Below are positions 51,530 through 60,724 of a DNA stretch of 64,000 bases, in pieces. The translations under genes were made by a program, and so were the position numbers. The DNA comes from JAGVSZ01 sp963716855 (GTDB taxonomy: Bacteria > Pseudomonadota > Gammaproteobacteria > Burkholderiales > SG8-39): NCBI GenBank assembly GCA_963716855.1, contig CAVQUV010000016.1, positions 62,001-126,000 of the forward strand. The letters are read 5' to 3'. Position 1 is the stretch's first letter; every line of letters begins with the position of its first letter. Under the pieces are notes generated by a model. The model was not told the origin of the DNA. It ran no database searches and worked only from the letters and a program-made list of their open reading frames with translations.

Positions 51530-52931
51530 CGAAGACCTCGCGGTAGTAGCGGTACCAGTCGCTCTGGAACCGCTCCGCCGGATCGTGCCGCAGCTTTAGC
51601 GCGAGGAATTCCCGGCAGCGCGGGTAGCACGCTTCGACCTGCGCGCGCGTCGCGTGGCGGTGGTAGGTCAGGTAGTAGCTGCCGCCGCGCGCAATCGCCA
51701 GGTCGATGAGGCGGCGGAACGCATCGGCTGCGTGCGCCTGCCCCGCCGGGTCGTGGCGGACGTGCAGGTTGAAGATCACGCAGGCAAAGTCCTCGCGCGC
51801 CCACGGCAGGAACGTCTCGCTGTCGCGGCGAATCAGACGCACCGTCCCGTAGATCACATCGACCCCCTCGCGCCGGAAATCGGCGGCGGCCTCGGTCATG
51901 AAATCGGCGAGGCGGGCGCGCGGGACGTAGATCTCGGTGATGACCTCCGAGCCGCGATGGCCGAGCGTGCGGTCGATCTCGCGGTGGTAGTCGTCGAGAT
52001 AGACGCTCATCTGGTGCGTGTCCGACCAGTACACCTGTCCGGACGTCGCGAGGTAGTGGCGCGAGTAGTGCTCGAACGCCGCGCGCTTGTCGGTGTGCGC
52101 GAGCGTCACGAGCCGCCTCCAGTCCTCCGCGGACAGCACGCGCTGGTCGAGGGGGATCGGCGTCGTATCGGATACCGGCGCGTAGCATGAAAACACGCCG
52201 CGCCGCAGAAAGTGCTCGCTGGCCGGGTCGGTCGCGAACTGGAAGTCGCCGTATGCGAAGCCGGCCGCGATGCGCGCGTCGAACGCCGCCATGAGCCCCT
52301 CGAGGTCGAGGATCTCAACGACGCGGCGGAGCTTGCGACGCAGGACGAGTCGCAGGGTAACCGTCGCGATCACGCCGAACAGGCCGTAGCCGCCGATCGC
52401 GAGCCGGAAGCGCTCCGCGTTCTCGGTGCGGCTGCAGCGGCGCAGCTCGCCTTGCGCATCGACGAGCGTGAACGACTCGACTTCGCTTACGAAGGGCGGC
52501 AGATCGAGCCCGCGGCCGTGCACGTTCGCCGAGAGGCAGCCGCCGATGCTCAACGCATCGGCGCCGGTCTGCTTCTGGCGGAAGGTCCACGCGGTCGCTG
52601 CGCGGCCCTGCGCGTCGCGCAGCCAATCGTGCAGCGCCGGCCAGCGCATTCCCGCCTCGACCTCGATCAGGCCGCGCGTGGCGTCGAAGGCTACGACGCG
52701 GTCGAAGCGACTTGTGTCGATCAGCAGCGCGCCGGTGCCGAACTGCTGCGCGCCCATGGCATGGCGCGCGCCGCAGATCGAGACGGGCTGCCCGCCTTGC
52801 GCTGCGGTGCGGATGGCAGTTCGGATGTCTTCAATCGATCGGGGCTGGAGGACCCCGGCGACGAGCGTGGGGTTCAGCGCGGAATGCGTGTCGTTCACGG
52901 CAGTGAAGCGGTGTGCGAGCGAGGCGGTCAC
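51519..52931 (-). CDS. FAD-linked oxidase (aldonolactone oxidase-like)
   Basis: A 470-residue VAO/PCMH-type flavoprotein. The FAD-binding part has PRSIEDIRTAIRTAAQGGQP, VSICGARHAMGAQQFGTGAL, LSIGGCLSANVHGRGLDLPP and AIGGYGLFGVIATVTLRLVL. The substrate half ends HRHATRAQVEACYPRCREFL ... SDWYRYYREVFA. It resembles L-gulono-/D-arabinono-1,4-lactone oxidases; the substrate is not fixed by sequence. No signal peptide is seen, so the enzyme should be cytoplasmic. It appears to be a single gene. Confidence 0.82.
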   Translation of the reverse strand: MTASLAHRFTAVNDTHSALNPTLVAGVLQPRSIEDIRTAIRTAAQGGQPVSICGARHAMGAQQFGTGALLIDTSRFDRVVAFDATRGLIEVEAGMRWPALHDWLRDAQGRAATAWTFRQKQTGADALSIGGCLSANVHGRGLDLPPFVSEVESFTLVDAQGELRRCSRTENAERFRLAIGGYGLFGVIATVTLRLVLRRKLRRVVEILDLEGLMAAFDARIAAGFAYGDFQFATDPASEHFLRRGVFSCYAPVSDTTPIPLDQRVLSAEDWRRLVTLAHTDKRAAFEHYSRHYLATSGQVYWSDTHQMSVYLDDYHREIDRTLGHRGSEVITEIYVPRARLADFMTEAAADFRREGVDVIYGTVRLIRRDSETFLPWAREDFACVIFNLHVRHDPAGQAHAADAFRRLIDLAIARGGSYYLTYHRHATRAQVEACYPRCREFLALKLRHDPAERFQSDWYRYYREVFATA

Positions 52932-53058
52932 GGCGGGTCTCCGGGTGAAGAGATGCCGCCGATGCTCGGCGTCTGCCTGGGTCCTGTGACCGGAAGTCCC
53001 CGAAGGGCTCGCCCGGCGATGCCCCGGGTCGTGTGGGGGGAGACGAGGGGAAGGGCGG

Positions 53059-53499
53059 TCAGCCGCCGAACGCCTGGCGCGCCGCCTCGCTTCTGAGGGT
53101 GTAGATCGTCACGGCGCAGAGCACGAGGATCGGGACCAGGACGAGCGTCACGCCGGCGATTGCACCGACCCAGCTTTCACGCTCCTCGGGGGGCTGCGCC
53201 TTGGCGGTGTAGAGGCGAGTCGCCGCCGACAACAGCATCAGCGCGATCAGCGTCCAGCAAAAGAACTCGAGGATGTTGCGGCCCCACGGCTGCAGTCCGA
53301 TCACGCCCAACCCGCCGGCGAGCCCGAGCACCCATATGGCGAAGAGCAGCATGTCGTTCCACGCCGTCTTCGCGAGGAACCGGCGCTGCAGCTCGCCGGC
53401 TCGGTGCATCGCCACGATGAACATTGCGCCGACGATCAGCGCGGCCGCGCTGAGCAGCGTGAAGACCCAGCCGACCAACGCGAGGGGCAGCGGTTCCAT
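53059..53499 (-). CDS. Hypothetical four-helix membrane protein
   Basis: A 146-residue membrane protein with helices near residues 6-30 (ALVGWVFTLLSAAALIVGAM), 48-68, 75-93 and 113-135 (AGVTLVLVPILVLCAVTIYT). Two short charged loops separate them. I recognise no family. It follows the hyfI-like gene by 12 bases on the same strand and may form the end of that operon, so it could be an accessory of the complex. Confidence 0.65.
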   Translation of the reverse strand: MEPLPLALVGWVFTLLSAAALIVGAMFIVAMHRAGELQRRFLAKTAWNDMLLFAIWVLGLAGGLGVIGLQPWGRNILEFFCWTLIALMLLSAATRLYTAKAQPPEERESWVGAIAGVTLVLVPILVLCAVTIYTLRSEAARQAFGG

Positions 53500-53511
53500 G
53501 CCCGTACCCCC

Positions 53512-54030
53512 TTACGCGGGACGCTTCGTCGCGATGGCGGTGAGGATCCCTTGCAGCAGGGCGATCGGCGTGGGCGGACAGCCCGGCACCGCGACGTCGA
53601 CCGGAATCACGTTCGCCACGCGCCCGCAGCTCGCGTAGCTCTCGCCGAAGATGCCGCCGGTGCAGCCGCAGTCGCCGACCGCGACGACGAGCTTGGGATC
53701 GGGCACCGCGACGTAGGTGCGCTTGAGCGCCGTCTCCATGTTGCGTGAGACCGGTCCGGTGACCAGCAGCATGTCCGCGTGCCGCGGGCTCGCGACGAAC
53801 TTGATGCCGAGTCCCTCGATGTTGTAGTAGGGGTTGTTGAGCATGTGGATCTCGAGCTCGCAGCCGTTGCACGAGCCCGCGTCGACGTGCCGGATCGCGA
53901 GCGATCCGCCGAACATGCGCAGGATTTCGTCCTTGAGCCGCTCGCCGGTCACGCGCAGGCTCGCGTCCGGGCGCGGCGGTGCCTCGGTCCTGATGCCGAC
54001 GACGGCGATCTGCTTGAGCAACTTAAGCAT
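53512..54030 (-). CDS. hyfI: Hydrogenase-4-like small subunit (HyfI/NuoB-like)
   Basis: A 172-residue subunit of a complex-I-related membrane complex, homologous to NuoB and HyfI. Four cysteines for a proximal [4Fe-4S] cluster are kept: Cys54 and Cys57 (GSCNGCELE), Cys121 (GDCGCTGG) and Cys151 (PGCPPTP). Thus an electron-transfer cluster is predicted although the partner large subunit lacks its NiFe site. The start at 54030 lies seven bases after the hyfG-like stop. The operon continues in the minus direction with the 146-residue membrane protein. Confidence 0.88.
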   Translation of the reverse strand: MLKLLKQIAVVGIRTEAPPRPDASLRVTGERLKDEILRMFGGSLAIRHVDAGSCNGCELEIHMLNNPYYNIEGLGIKFVASPRHADMLLVTGPVSRNMETALKRTYVAVPDPKLVVAVGDCGCTGGIFGESYASCGRVANVIPVDVAVPGCPPTPIALLQGILTAIATKRPA

Positions 54031-54037
54031 GCGGTCC

Positions 54038-55591
54038 CTAGAGATCCTGCCCTGCGTACGAGAGATTGAACGACTTGTTGATCAGCGGGAAGTCCGGAAC
54101 GATGTTGCCGAGGATCGCGTGCTCGAGCGCCGGCCAGTTCTGCCACGACGGGTCGTGCGCGTGGCAACGGCGGATCACGCCGCCCTCGGCTTCCAGGGCG
54201 ATCATCGCCTCGCCGCGCCAGCCCTCCACGCGCCCGAGCCCGCGGCCGGGTCCCGCGAGCGTCTCGAACGGCGCCGCGATCTCCCCGAGCGGCAGGTCCG
54301 CCGCGATCGTGCGCACCAGGCGCAGCGACTCGAAGATCTCCTCGAAGCGCACGGTCACGCGCGCGGCGACATCGCCCTCCTGGTGGACGTGCGGTTCCAC
54401 CCCGAGCCGGTCGTAGGGCTCGAACGCCGGCTGCGCGCGCAGGTCGAGCGCCTGGCCGCTCGCGCGCGCGGCAAAGCCGAGCACGCCGAGTCGCTTCGCG
54501 AGCTCGGGCGCGAGCCGGCCGCAGGTCAGGAAGCGGTCCTGGAGGCCGGCGTGGTCGTCGTAGATGTCCTTCAGGATCTGCACCTCGCGTTCGAGGGCGT
54601 CGCACTGCTCGGCGAGTTGATCGCAGCCGTGCCGCCCGGCGTTGCGCGCGACGCCGCCGGGCACGACGTAGTCCATCAGGTAGCGGTGGCCGAACACCTC
54701 GGCATTCAGACGCAGCACGTCCTCCTTGAGGCGCATGAACTGCGCGAGCCCGAACGCGAGCCCGCCGTCGTTGCCGAGATAACCGAGATCGCCGAGATGA
54801 TTCGCGATGCGCTCGCGCTCCAGCGCCAGGGCGCGGAGCCACAGCGCGCGCGGCGGCGGATCGATGCGCGCGAGGCCCTCGACGGCCATCGCGTACGCCC
54901 ATGCGTACGCGACCGTGCTGTCGCCCGACACGCGCCCCGCGAGGCGGCCGCCGGAGAGGAGGTCGCGCCCCTCGAAGAGCTTGTCGATGGCCTTGTGCTT
55001 GTAGCCCAACCGCTCCTCGAGCCGGAGCACCTTCTCGCCGACGATCGAGAAGCGGAAGTGACCCGGCTCGATCGTGCCGGCGTGGACCGGGCCCACTGGG
55101 ATCTCATGGACGCCGTCGCCCGCGACGGAGACGAAGGCGTAGTCGTCGAGCCCGTTCGCGTAGACGCACGAAAGCGGAAAGTCGCGGCGCAGCGGGAACA
55201 CATCGCCGGGCCAGGCGGCGTGTCGCAGCCACGGACGCTGGTCGGGCGCGCTCGAGCGGATCCCGAGCAGGTCGTGCGTGGCGCGCTGCATCCGCCCCGC
55301 GCAGAGAAACACGTCGGAGAGGTCGGGGTAGTGCGGCGCCGCTTCCGGCAGCGGTACCGACAGCCAGAGCATCGCGCCGTCGACCGCAACGGTGAGATGC
55401 AGCGCGAAGCCTCCGTCGCGATTGCGCTCGTCGGAACCCCACAAGGCGACCAGGCGGCCGTCGCGGGCCGCGAGGGCGATACAAGCCTCACGCAACCGGT
55501 CGGCTTCGATCCGTGCCCGCCACGTCGGCACCGCCGAGCGCAACCGCGCCAGGTCGAGGCCGAGTCCGTCGAAGGCGCTGGCGGGTGCCAT
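54038..55591 (-). CDS. hyfG: NiFe-less large subunit of hydrogenase-4-like complex (NuoC-NuoD fusion)
   Basis: A 517-residue protein: a NuoC-like domain (residues 1-140, RATHDLLGIRSSAPDQRPWL) is fused to a NuoD/large-subunit domain (GPVHAGTIEPGHFRFSIVGE; HRYLMDYVVPGGV). In [NiFe] enzymes the metal is held by RxCGxC and DPCxxC. Here the first reads RVSGDS (Ser222 and Ser225 in place of Cys). The C-terminal one reads SFNLSYAGQDL (Ser511 and Gly514). All four ligands are gone, with no frameshift and good conservation elsewhere. It should therefore not be a hydrogenase. It matches the Ehr-type complexes described as hydrogenase-related without a NiFe site. Confidence 0.88.
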   Translation of the reverse strand: MAPASAFDGLGLDLARLRSAVPTWRARIEADRLREACIALAARDGRLVALWGSDERNRDGGFALHLTVAVDGAMLWLSVPLPEAAPHYPDLSDVFLCAGRMQRATHDLLGIRSSAPDQRPWLRHAAWPGDVFPLRRDFPLSCVYANGLDDYAFVSVAGDGVHEIPVGPVHAGTIEPGHFRFSIVGEKVLRLEERLGYKHKAIDKLFEGRDLLSGGRLAGRVSGDSTVAYAWAYAMAVEGLARIDPPPRALWLRALALERERIANHLGDLGYLGNDGGLAFGLAQFMRLKEDVLRLNAEVFGHRYLMDYVVPGGVARNAGRHGCDQLAEQCDALEREVQILKDIYDDHAGLQDRFLTCGRLAPELAKRLGVLGFAARASGQALDLRAQPAFEPYDRLGVEPHVHQEGDVAARVTVRFEEIFESLRLVRTIAADLPLGEIAAPFETLAGPGRGLGRVEGWRGEAMIALEAEGGVIRRCHAHDPSWQNWPALEHAILGNIVPDFPLINKSFNLSYAGQDL

Positions 55592-55594
55592 GGT

Positions 55595-57049
55595 CTACCC
55601 GATCAACTTCGCCGCCTCGCGGTACCAGGCGGCGAGGTAGGGCGGGATGTAGAGGCCGAGCAGGAGCGCCAGCGCGAGGTGCATGAACACCGGGATGAGG
55701 GCGGGTCGGTGGGGTAGGGGCTTCGCGGTGGTGTCGCCGAACACCATGGGCTGGACCTTCCGGAACACCGCGGCGAACGCGACCCCGAGCGAGATGAGCA
55801 GCAACGGCGTCGCCCAGGGCTGCTGCCGCATGGCGCTCGTGAGGATGAGGAACTCGCTCGCGAAGACGCCGAACGGCGGCAGGCCGAGGATCGCGAGCGT
55901 GCCGAGCATCAGGCCCCACCCGACGGTCGGGCTGACCCGGGCCAGGCCGCGGATGTCGTCCATGACCTGCGTCCCGGCCTTCTGCGCGGCGTGTCCGACG
56001 GTGAAGAAGATCGCGCTCTTGGTGAGCGAGTGGACGGTCATGTGCAGCAGGCCGGCGAAGCTGGCGATCGGTCCGCCCATGCCGAACGCGAAGGTGATGA
56101 GCCCCATGTGCTCCACCGACGAGTAGGCGAACATCCGCTTGATGTCCCGCTGGCGCGACAGGAAGAATGCGGCGACTACGACCGAGAGCAGTCCGAAGCC
56201 CATCATGAGCTGGCCCGCGAAGCCGGTGCCGAGCGCGCCGTCGGCGAGCACCTTGCACCGGACCAGCGCGTAGAGCGCCACGTTCAGCAGGAGGCCCGAC
56301 AGCACCGCCGAGACCGGCGTGGGACCTTCCGCGTGCGCGTCCGGGAGCCAGTTGTGGAGCGGCACGAGCCCGACCTTGGTGCCGTAGCCGACCAGCAGGA
56401 ACACGAACGCGATCGACAGGATCGTCGGCTCGAGCTGCGAGCGCACGCCGAGAAGGTGCGTCCACAAGAGCGCTTCGACGCCCGTCCCGAGGAGCTTCTG
56501 CGAGGCCATGTAGAGCAGGATCGTGCCGAACAGCGCCTGCGCGATGCCGACGCCGCACAGGATGAAGTACTTCCACGCGGCCTCGAGGCTCGCGGGGGTG
56601 CGATACAGGCTCACGAGCAGCACGGTGGTCAGCGTCGCGGCCTCGAGGGCGACCCACAGCAGGCCGAGGTTGTTCGTGAGCAGCACGAGCAGCATCGTGA
56701 ACACGAACAGCTGGTACATGCTGTGGTACAGGCGCAGCCGCGCCGCCGTGAGCCTGCCGTGCTCCTGCTCGATGCGCATGTACGGCCGCGAGAACATCGA
56801 GGTCGTCATCGAGACGAATGCGGTCAGCGCGACCAGGAAAACGTTCAGCGAGTCGACGAAGAACTGCTCCCCGAAGGCGAAGAGCGGGCCGTCCCGGATG
56901 ACGCGGGCGGTCAACGCCGCGGCGGCGACGAACGTGGTCATCGAGAGCGCGACGTTCAGCGCCGCGGCGGCGCGCCAGTGGCCGAACAGCGCGAGCAGCG
57001 CACCGCCCGCGAGCGGGGTGCCGAGGACGGCGAGGATCTCCCAGTTCAC
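55595..57049 (-). CDS. hyfF: Proton-translocating membrane subunit (HyfF/NuoN-like)
   Basis: A 484-residue antiporter-like subunit of about 14 helices. Conserved charged sites are Glu in LLWVALEAATLTTVLLV, Lys in LLVGYGTKVGLVPLHNWLPD and the HAEGPTPVSAVLSGLLLN loop, plus AFYSSVE-like FAYSSVEHMGLITFAFG. It is one of two ion-pump subunits in this operon. GTG at 57049 overlaps the hyfE-like stop (GTGA); its stop lies three bases before hyfG. Confidence 0.9.
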   Translation of the reverse strand: MNWEILAVLGTPLAGGALLALFGHWRAAAALNVALSMTTFVAAAALTARVIRDGPLFAFGEQFFVDSLNVFLVALTAFVSMTTSMFSRPYMRIEQEHGRLTAARLRLYHSMYQLFVFTMLLVLLTNNLGLLWVALEAATLTTVLLVSLYRTPASLEAAWKYFILCGVGIAQALFGTILLYMASQKLLGTGVEALLWTHLLGVRSQLEPTILSIAFVFLLVGYGTKVGLVPLHNWLPDAHAEGPTPVSAVLSGLLLNVALYALVRCKVLADGALGTGFAGQLMMGFGLLSVVVAAFFLSRQRDIKRMFAYSSVEHMGLITFAFGMGGPIASFAGLLHMTVHSLTKSAIFFTVGHAAQKAGTQVMDDIRGLARVSPTVGWGLMLGTLAILGLPPFGVFASEFLILTSAMRQQPWATPLLLISLGVAFAAVFRKVQPMVFGDTTAKPLPHRPALIPVFMHLALALLLGLYIPPYLAAWYREAAKLIG

Positions 57050-57720
57050 TCTTCTTTCAGCTTCTCGAGATGGTGGATGTCGAGCGAGTCGAAGCGCTCG
57101 CGGATCTGGAAGAAGAACACGCCGAGGATGATCACGCCCACCAGCACGTCGAGCGCGATGCCCAGCTCGACGACCATCGGCATGCCGTAAGTCGCGGCGG
57201 TCGCGGCGAAGAACAGGCTGTTCTCCATCGCAAGGAACCCGATTACCTGCGGCACCGCCTTGGAGCGGGTGATCATCATCAGGAACGAGAGCAGCACCAC
57301 GGCGAGCGCGATGCCGAGCGTGCCCTTGGTGATCGTGCCCGCGAGCGCCGAGACCGGCTGCGCGAGGTTGAAGGCGAGGATCACCAGCAGCAGGCCGAAC
57401 AGCATGGTGGTGGGAATGTTGATCAGCGTCTCGACGTCCCACTTCACGTTCAGACGCCGGATGAGGCGGTGCAGGATCCAGGGCAGGAGCAGCACCTTGA
57501 GGAGGAGCGTCAGGCCGGCGGACCACCACAGGTGCGTCTGCCCGGTGGCCCAGGCCACGAACGCGGTTGAGAGCGTCAGCACGAAGCCCTGCGCGGCGAA
57601 CAGGTTGATGAGCGACAGGATGCGCCGCTGCGCGAGCATCGCGAACGACACGAGCAGCAGCACCGCCGCGAGGAGGTTGATGATCTGGCCGGTCAGGGCC
57701 GAGGTGAGGAACTGGCTCAC
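57046..57720 (-). CDS. hyfE: Hydrogenase-4-like membrane subunit (HyfE)
   Basis: A 224-residue membrane protein of about seven helices, homologous to HyfE: QIINLLAAVLLLVSFAMLAQ at the start, HRLIRRLNVKWDVETLINIP, then ALAVVLLSFLMMITRSKAVP with QVIGFLAMENSLFFAATAAT, which aligns with NuoK-type helices. The C-terminus is charged (SLDIHHLEKLKEE). Its GTG start overlaps the hyfC stop and its stop overlaps the hyfF start. Confidence 0.88.
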   Translation of the reverse strand: MSQFLTSALTGQIINLLAAVLLLVSFAMLAQRRILSLINLFAAQGFVLTLSTAFVAWATGQTHLWWSAGLTLLLKVLLLPWILHRLIRRLNVKWDVETLINIPTTMLFGLLLVILAFNLAQPVSALAGTITKGTLGIALAVVLLSFLMMITRSKAVPQVIGFLAMENSLFFAATAATYGMPMVVELGIALDVLVGVIILGVFFFQIRERFDSLDIHHLEKLKEE

Positions 57721-58676
57721 GTCTCGAGGAGCGCGTGGATGAGCAGGGCGAGCACCGCGAGCATGAACGCGGTGCCAAGGAACTCTGGCGCGCGGAAGAT
57801 GCGCATCTTGGCCGAGACCGTCTCGATCACCGCGAGAAGGAACCCGCCGATCGCCAGCTTGAACGCCAGCGCGGGAAGCGCGAGGAGGAGTCCCGCGGCG
57901 TCGCCGCCCTGGGCGATGCCGAACGGAAAGAACAGCGCGATGCCGATGCACGAGTACACGAACAGCTTCAGGCTCGCGGCCCACTCGATCAGCGCGAGGT
58001 GCCGGCCGGAGTACTCGAGCACCATCGCCTCGTGGATCATGGTCAGCTCGAGGTGCGTCGCCGGGTTGTCGACCGGGATGCGCGCGTTCTCGGCGAGCGA
58101 GACCATCGTGAAGGCGACGCCGGCGAAGGCGAGGCTCGGGTAGATCGCGAGCTCGCGCTGCGACAGCGTCTCGACGGTCGTCGCGAGCGAGGTCGACTGG
58201 CTGATGAGCGAGGCGGTGAACAGCACGATCAGCAGCGCCGGCTCGGCGAGGAACCCGATCATCATCTCGCGCCGCGCGCCGAGCGTGCCGAACGCCGTGC
58301 CGATGTCCATCGCCGCGAGCGAGATGAACACGCGCGCGAGCGCGAGAATGCCCACCAGGGCGATCGCGTCCGCCGCGGGCGCATAGGGCAGATCGGTGCC
58401 GAGCGTGGGCACGATCGCCGCGGCGAGGATCATGCAACCGAACACGAGATAGGGAGCGGTGCGAAAGAGCGGCGAGGCGCCGTGCGCGACCACCGCGTCC
58501 TTCGCCATCAGCTTGCGCAGCATCAGATAGGGGCGCAGCACGCCCGGCCCGCTCTTGTTCTGCAGCCAGGCGCGGCACTGGTTGACCCAGCCGAGGAGCA
58601 GCGGCGCGAGCAGCACCGCCAGGAGGATCTCGGTCAGCTGGGCGGAAGCGCCGGCCCAAGAGAACTCGCTTAGCAT
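57717..58676 (-). CDS. hyfC: Hydrogenase-4-like membrane subunit (HyfC/NuoH-like)
   Basis: A 319-residue NuoH/HyfC homologue with eight helices, the likely link between the peripheral arm and ion pumps. Motifs are KSGPGVLRPYLMLRKLMAKD, ALARVFISLAAMDIGTAFGT with GARREMMIGFLAEPALLI, and the loop SLAENARIPVDNPATHLELT with MIHEAMVLEYSGRHLAL, all standard for the family. Charged residues of the E-channel (Glu in ELTMIHEAM) are kept. Confidence 0.9.
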   Translation of the reverse strand: MLSEFSWAGASAQLTEILLAVLLAPLLLGWVNQCRAWLQNKSGPGVLRPYLMLRKLMAKDAVVAHGASPLFRTAPYLVFGCMILAAAIVPTLGTDLPYAPAADAIALVGILALARVFISLAAMDIGTAFGTLGARREMMIGFLAEPALLIVLFTASLISQSTSLATTVETLSQRELAIYPSLAFAGVAFTMVSLAENARIPVDNPATHLELTMIHEAMVLEYSGRHLALIEWAASLKLFVYSCIGIALFFPFGIAQGGDAAGLLLALPALAFKLAIGGFLLAVIETVSAKMRIFRAPEFLGTAFMLAVLALLIHALLET

Positions 58677-58683
58677 CGCGCGC

Positions 58684-60684
58684 TCATCGCACCAGGAAGA
58701 GCAGCAGGAGCAGCGTGCCGAAGCTGTACAGCAGGTATACCGAGATGCGCCCGCGCTGGAGGAGCGTGACGAGCCCGGTGAGTCGGTCGACGAGTCGGGC
58801 GACCGGCAGGTAGCACCAGTACCACAGGTGATCTTCGGTGGTCAGCCGGTAGCGCGGCGCGGCGTCGAACGGGGAAGGCAGTTCGCGACTCGTGCGGAAG
58901 AACGGCTCGAACACCACGCGCACCGGCTGGCCGAAGCCCTCGGCGGTGTCCTGCATGCGCGGGTTGAGCAGCGGGTAGCCGCAATCCCACGGCGGCGCGC
59001 GCCGGACGCGGCCGTGATAGAAGCGGCGCACCGCGAGCCACGCGAGCCCGGTCAGAACGGCCAGGCCGACGAGGACGAGGACCGGCGAATAGCTGGCGCG
59101 CTCGGCGTTGATCGGCGCGAGGAACAGCCAGTGCGTGGCGCCGGTCGCCTCGGAGAGGTTGGTGCCGAGCATCGGTCCGGTCACGAAATCGATGAGCGTG
59201 ATGACCTGTACCGGCAGCACGCCGAACGCGATGCACCCCGCCGCGAGCCAGAGCAGTCCGGCCCGCTCCCAGAGGCCGGCGTCGTGCGCCTGGGCGAGCT
59301 TCTCCTCGCGCGGTTGTCCGAGGAACACGACGCCGTAGAACTTCACCATCACGTAGGCGGACAGGGCCGCGGCCAGCGCGATCGCCGCCGCCGCCACCGG
59401 GACGAGCATGTTGAGGTAGCTGTCCGGCAGGTTCGGCGTGAAGAGGAACGCCTGGAGCAGGAGCCACTCCGACACGAAGCCGTTCAGCGGCGGCAACCCG
59501 GCGATCGCGAGCGCGCCGACGAGCGCGAGCCACGCGACCCAGGGCATGCGATGGATGAGGCCGCCGAGCTTGCCGAGGCCGCGCTCCTTGGTCGCGTGCA
59601 GCACCGCGCCGGTGGCGAGGAAGAGCAGGCTCTTGAAGTAGGCGTGATTCAGGCAATGGTAGAGCATCGCAGTGAGCGCGAGCGCGGCGAGGCCGTACAT
59701 CCGGTACGCGGCGAACGTGACGCCCAGTCCGAAGCCGACCACGATGAACCCGATGTTCTCGATCGAGGACCAGGCGAGCAGGCGCTTCATGTCCGTTTGC
59801 ACCGCGCTGAACACGACGCCGAACAGCGCCGTCGCGAGGCCGATTGCGAGCGCGAGCACGCCCCACCACCAGACCTGCGTATGCAGGAGGTCGAAGGTCA
59901 CCCGCAGCATCCCGTAGATCGCGGTCTTCAGCATCACCCCGCTCATCAGTGCAGACACGGGGGACGGCGCCGCCGGATGCGCCTCGGGCAGCCACACGTG
60001 CAGCGGCACGATGCCGGCCTTGGCACCGAAGCCGAATAGCGCGAGCAGGAACGCGACGGTCGCCCAGAACGGCGTGAGCTCGACCTGGCGGATGCTGGCG
60101 AAGGTGTAGTCGCCGAAGCCGCTCAGCACGCCGAAGCACATCAGGATCGCAATTGCGCCGACGTGCGCGATCAGCAGGTAGAGATACCCGGCCCGCTGGA
60201 TCTCGGCGATGCGATGGTCGCTGGTAACGAGAAAGAACGACGACACCGCCATCGTCTCCCACGTCACCATGAACGCGTAGGCGTCGTTCGCGAGCAGGAC
60301 GAGCGCCATGCTCGCGAGGAACAGGTGGTACCACAGGCACTGCACGCCCGGCTGCGTGCCCTCGCCCGGCCGCAGATAGCCCGCCGCGAACACCGACACG
60401 CCGGCCGCGACCGACCCGAGGATGAGCAGGAAGAACGCCGACAGCGCGTCGATGCGGAAGTGGAACGGCAGGTCGGGCAGCCCGAGCGGGAGGACGGTCT
60501 CGTCCGGCGGCTGGCTGATCGCCACGAACGCGGTGGCGGCCAGCGCGAGCCCGACCAGGGCGCCGAGCGGGTAGAGCACCTTCGCCACGAAGCGCAGCGC
60601 GTGCGGCGCGCAGACGCCGATCGCCGCGATCGCGAGCCAGGCCGCCGCGATCGCGAGCGCGGCGGCGAGGGGCGTGACGCTCAT
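58684..60684 (-). CDS. hyfB: Proton-translocating membrane subunit (HyfB/NuoL-like)
   Basis: A 666-residue antiporter-like subunit of about 16 helices, first gene of the operon. Key ion-path residues are present: Glu in FMVTWETMAVSSFFLV, Lys in FGAKAGIVPLHVWLPEAHPA with the PSPVSALMSGVMLKTAIYG loop, and the second Lys in SWSSIENIGFIVVGFG-flanking KRLLA. The start at 60684 opens directly after the kinase gene's end on the same strand. With hyfC, E, F, G and I it forms a six-gene unit with overlaps or gaps of at most eight bases. Confidence 0.9.
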   Translation of the reverse strand: MSVTPLAAALAIAAAWLAIAAIGVCAPHALRFVAKVLYPLGALVGLALAATAFVAISQPPDETVLPLGLPDLPFHFRIDALSAFFLLILGSVAAGVSVFAAGYLRPGEGTQPGVQCLWYHLFLASMALVLLANDAYAFMVTWETMAVSSFFLVTSDHRIAEIQRAGYLYLLIAHVGAIAILMCFGVLSGFGDYTFASIRQVELTPFWATVAFLLALFGFGAKAGIVPLHVWLPEAHPAAPSPVSALMSGVMLKTAIYGMLRVTFDLLHTQVWWWGVLALAIGLATALFGVVFSAVQTDMKRLLAWSSIENIGFIVVGFGLGVTFAAYRMYGLAALALTAMLYHCLNHAYFKSLLFLATGAVLHATKERGLGKLGGLIHRMPWVAWLALVGALAIAGLPPLNGFVSEWLLLQAFLFTPNLPDSYLNMLVPVAAAAIALAAALSAYVMVKFYGVVFLGQPREEKLAQAHDAGLWERAGLLWLAAGCIAFGVLPVQVITLIDFVTGPMLGTNLSEATGATHWLFLAPINAERASYSPVLVLVGLAVLTGLAWLAVRRFYHGRVRRAPPWDCGYPLLNPRMQDTAEGFGQPVRVVFEPFFRTSRELPSPFDAAPRYRLTTEDHLWYWCYLPVARLVDRLTGLVTLLQRGRISVYLLYSFGTLLLLLFLVR

Positions 60685-60724
60685 TGGGCGTCCGGGTGTT
60701 TCAAGGGATCAGCGACTGAGGGCA

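Noticed and set aside
53512..60684. Annotation as a functional hydrogenase 4 or formate hydrogenlyase
   Set aside because: The large subunit lacks all four NiFe-binding cysteines, and no maturation or formate dehydrogenase gene is in the window.
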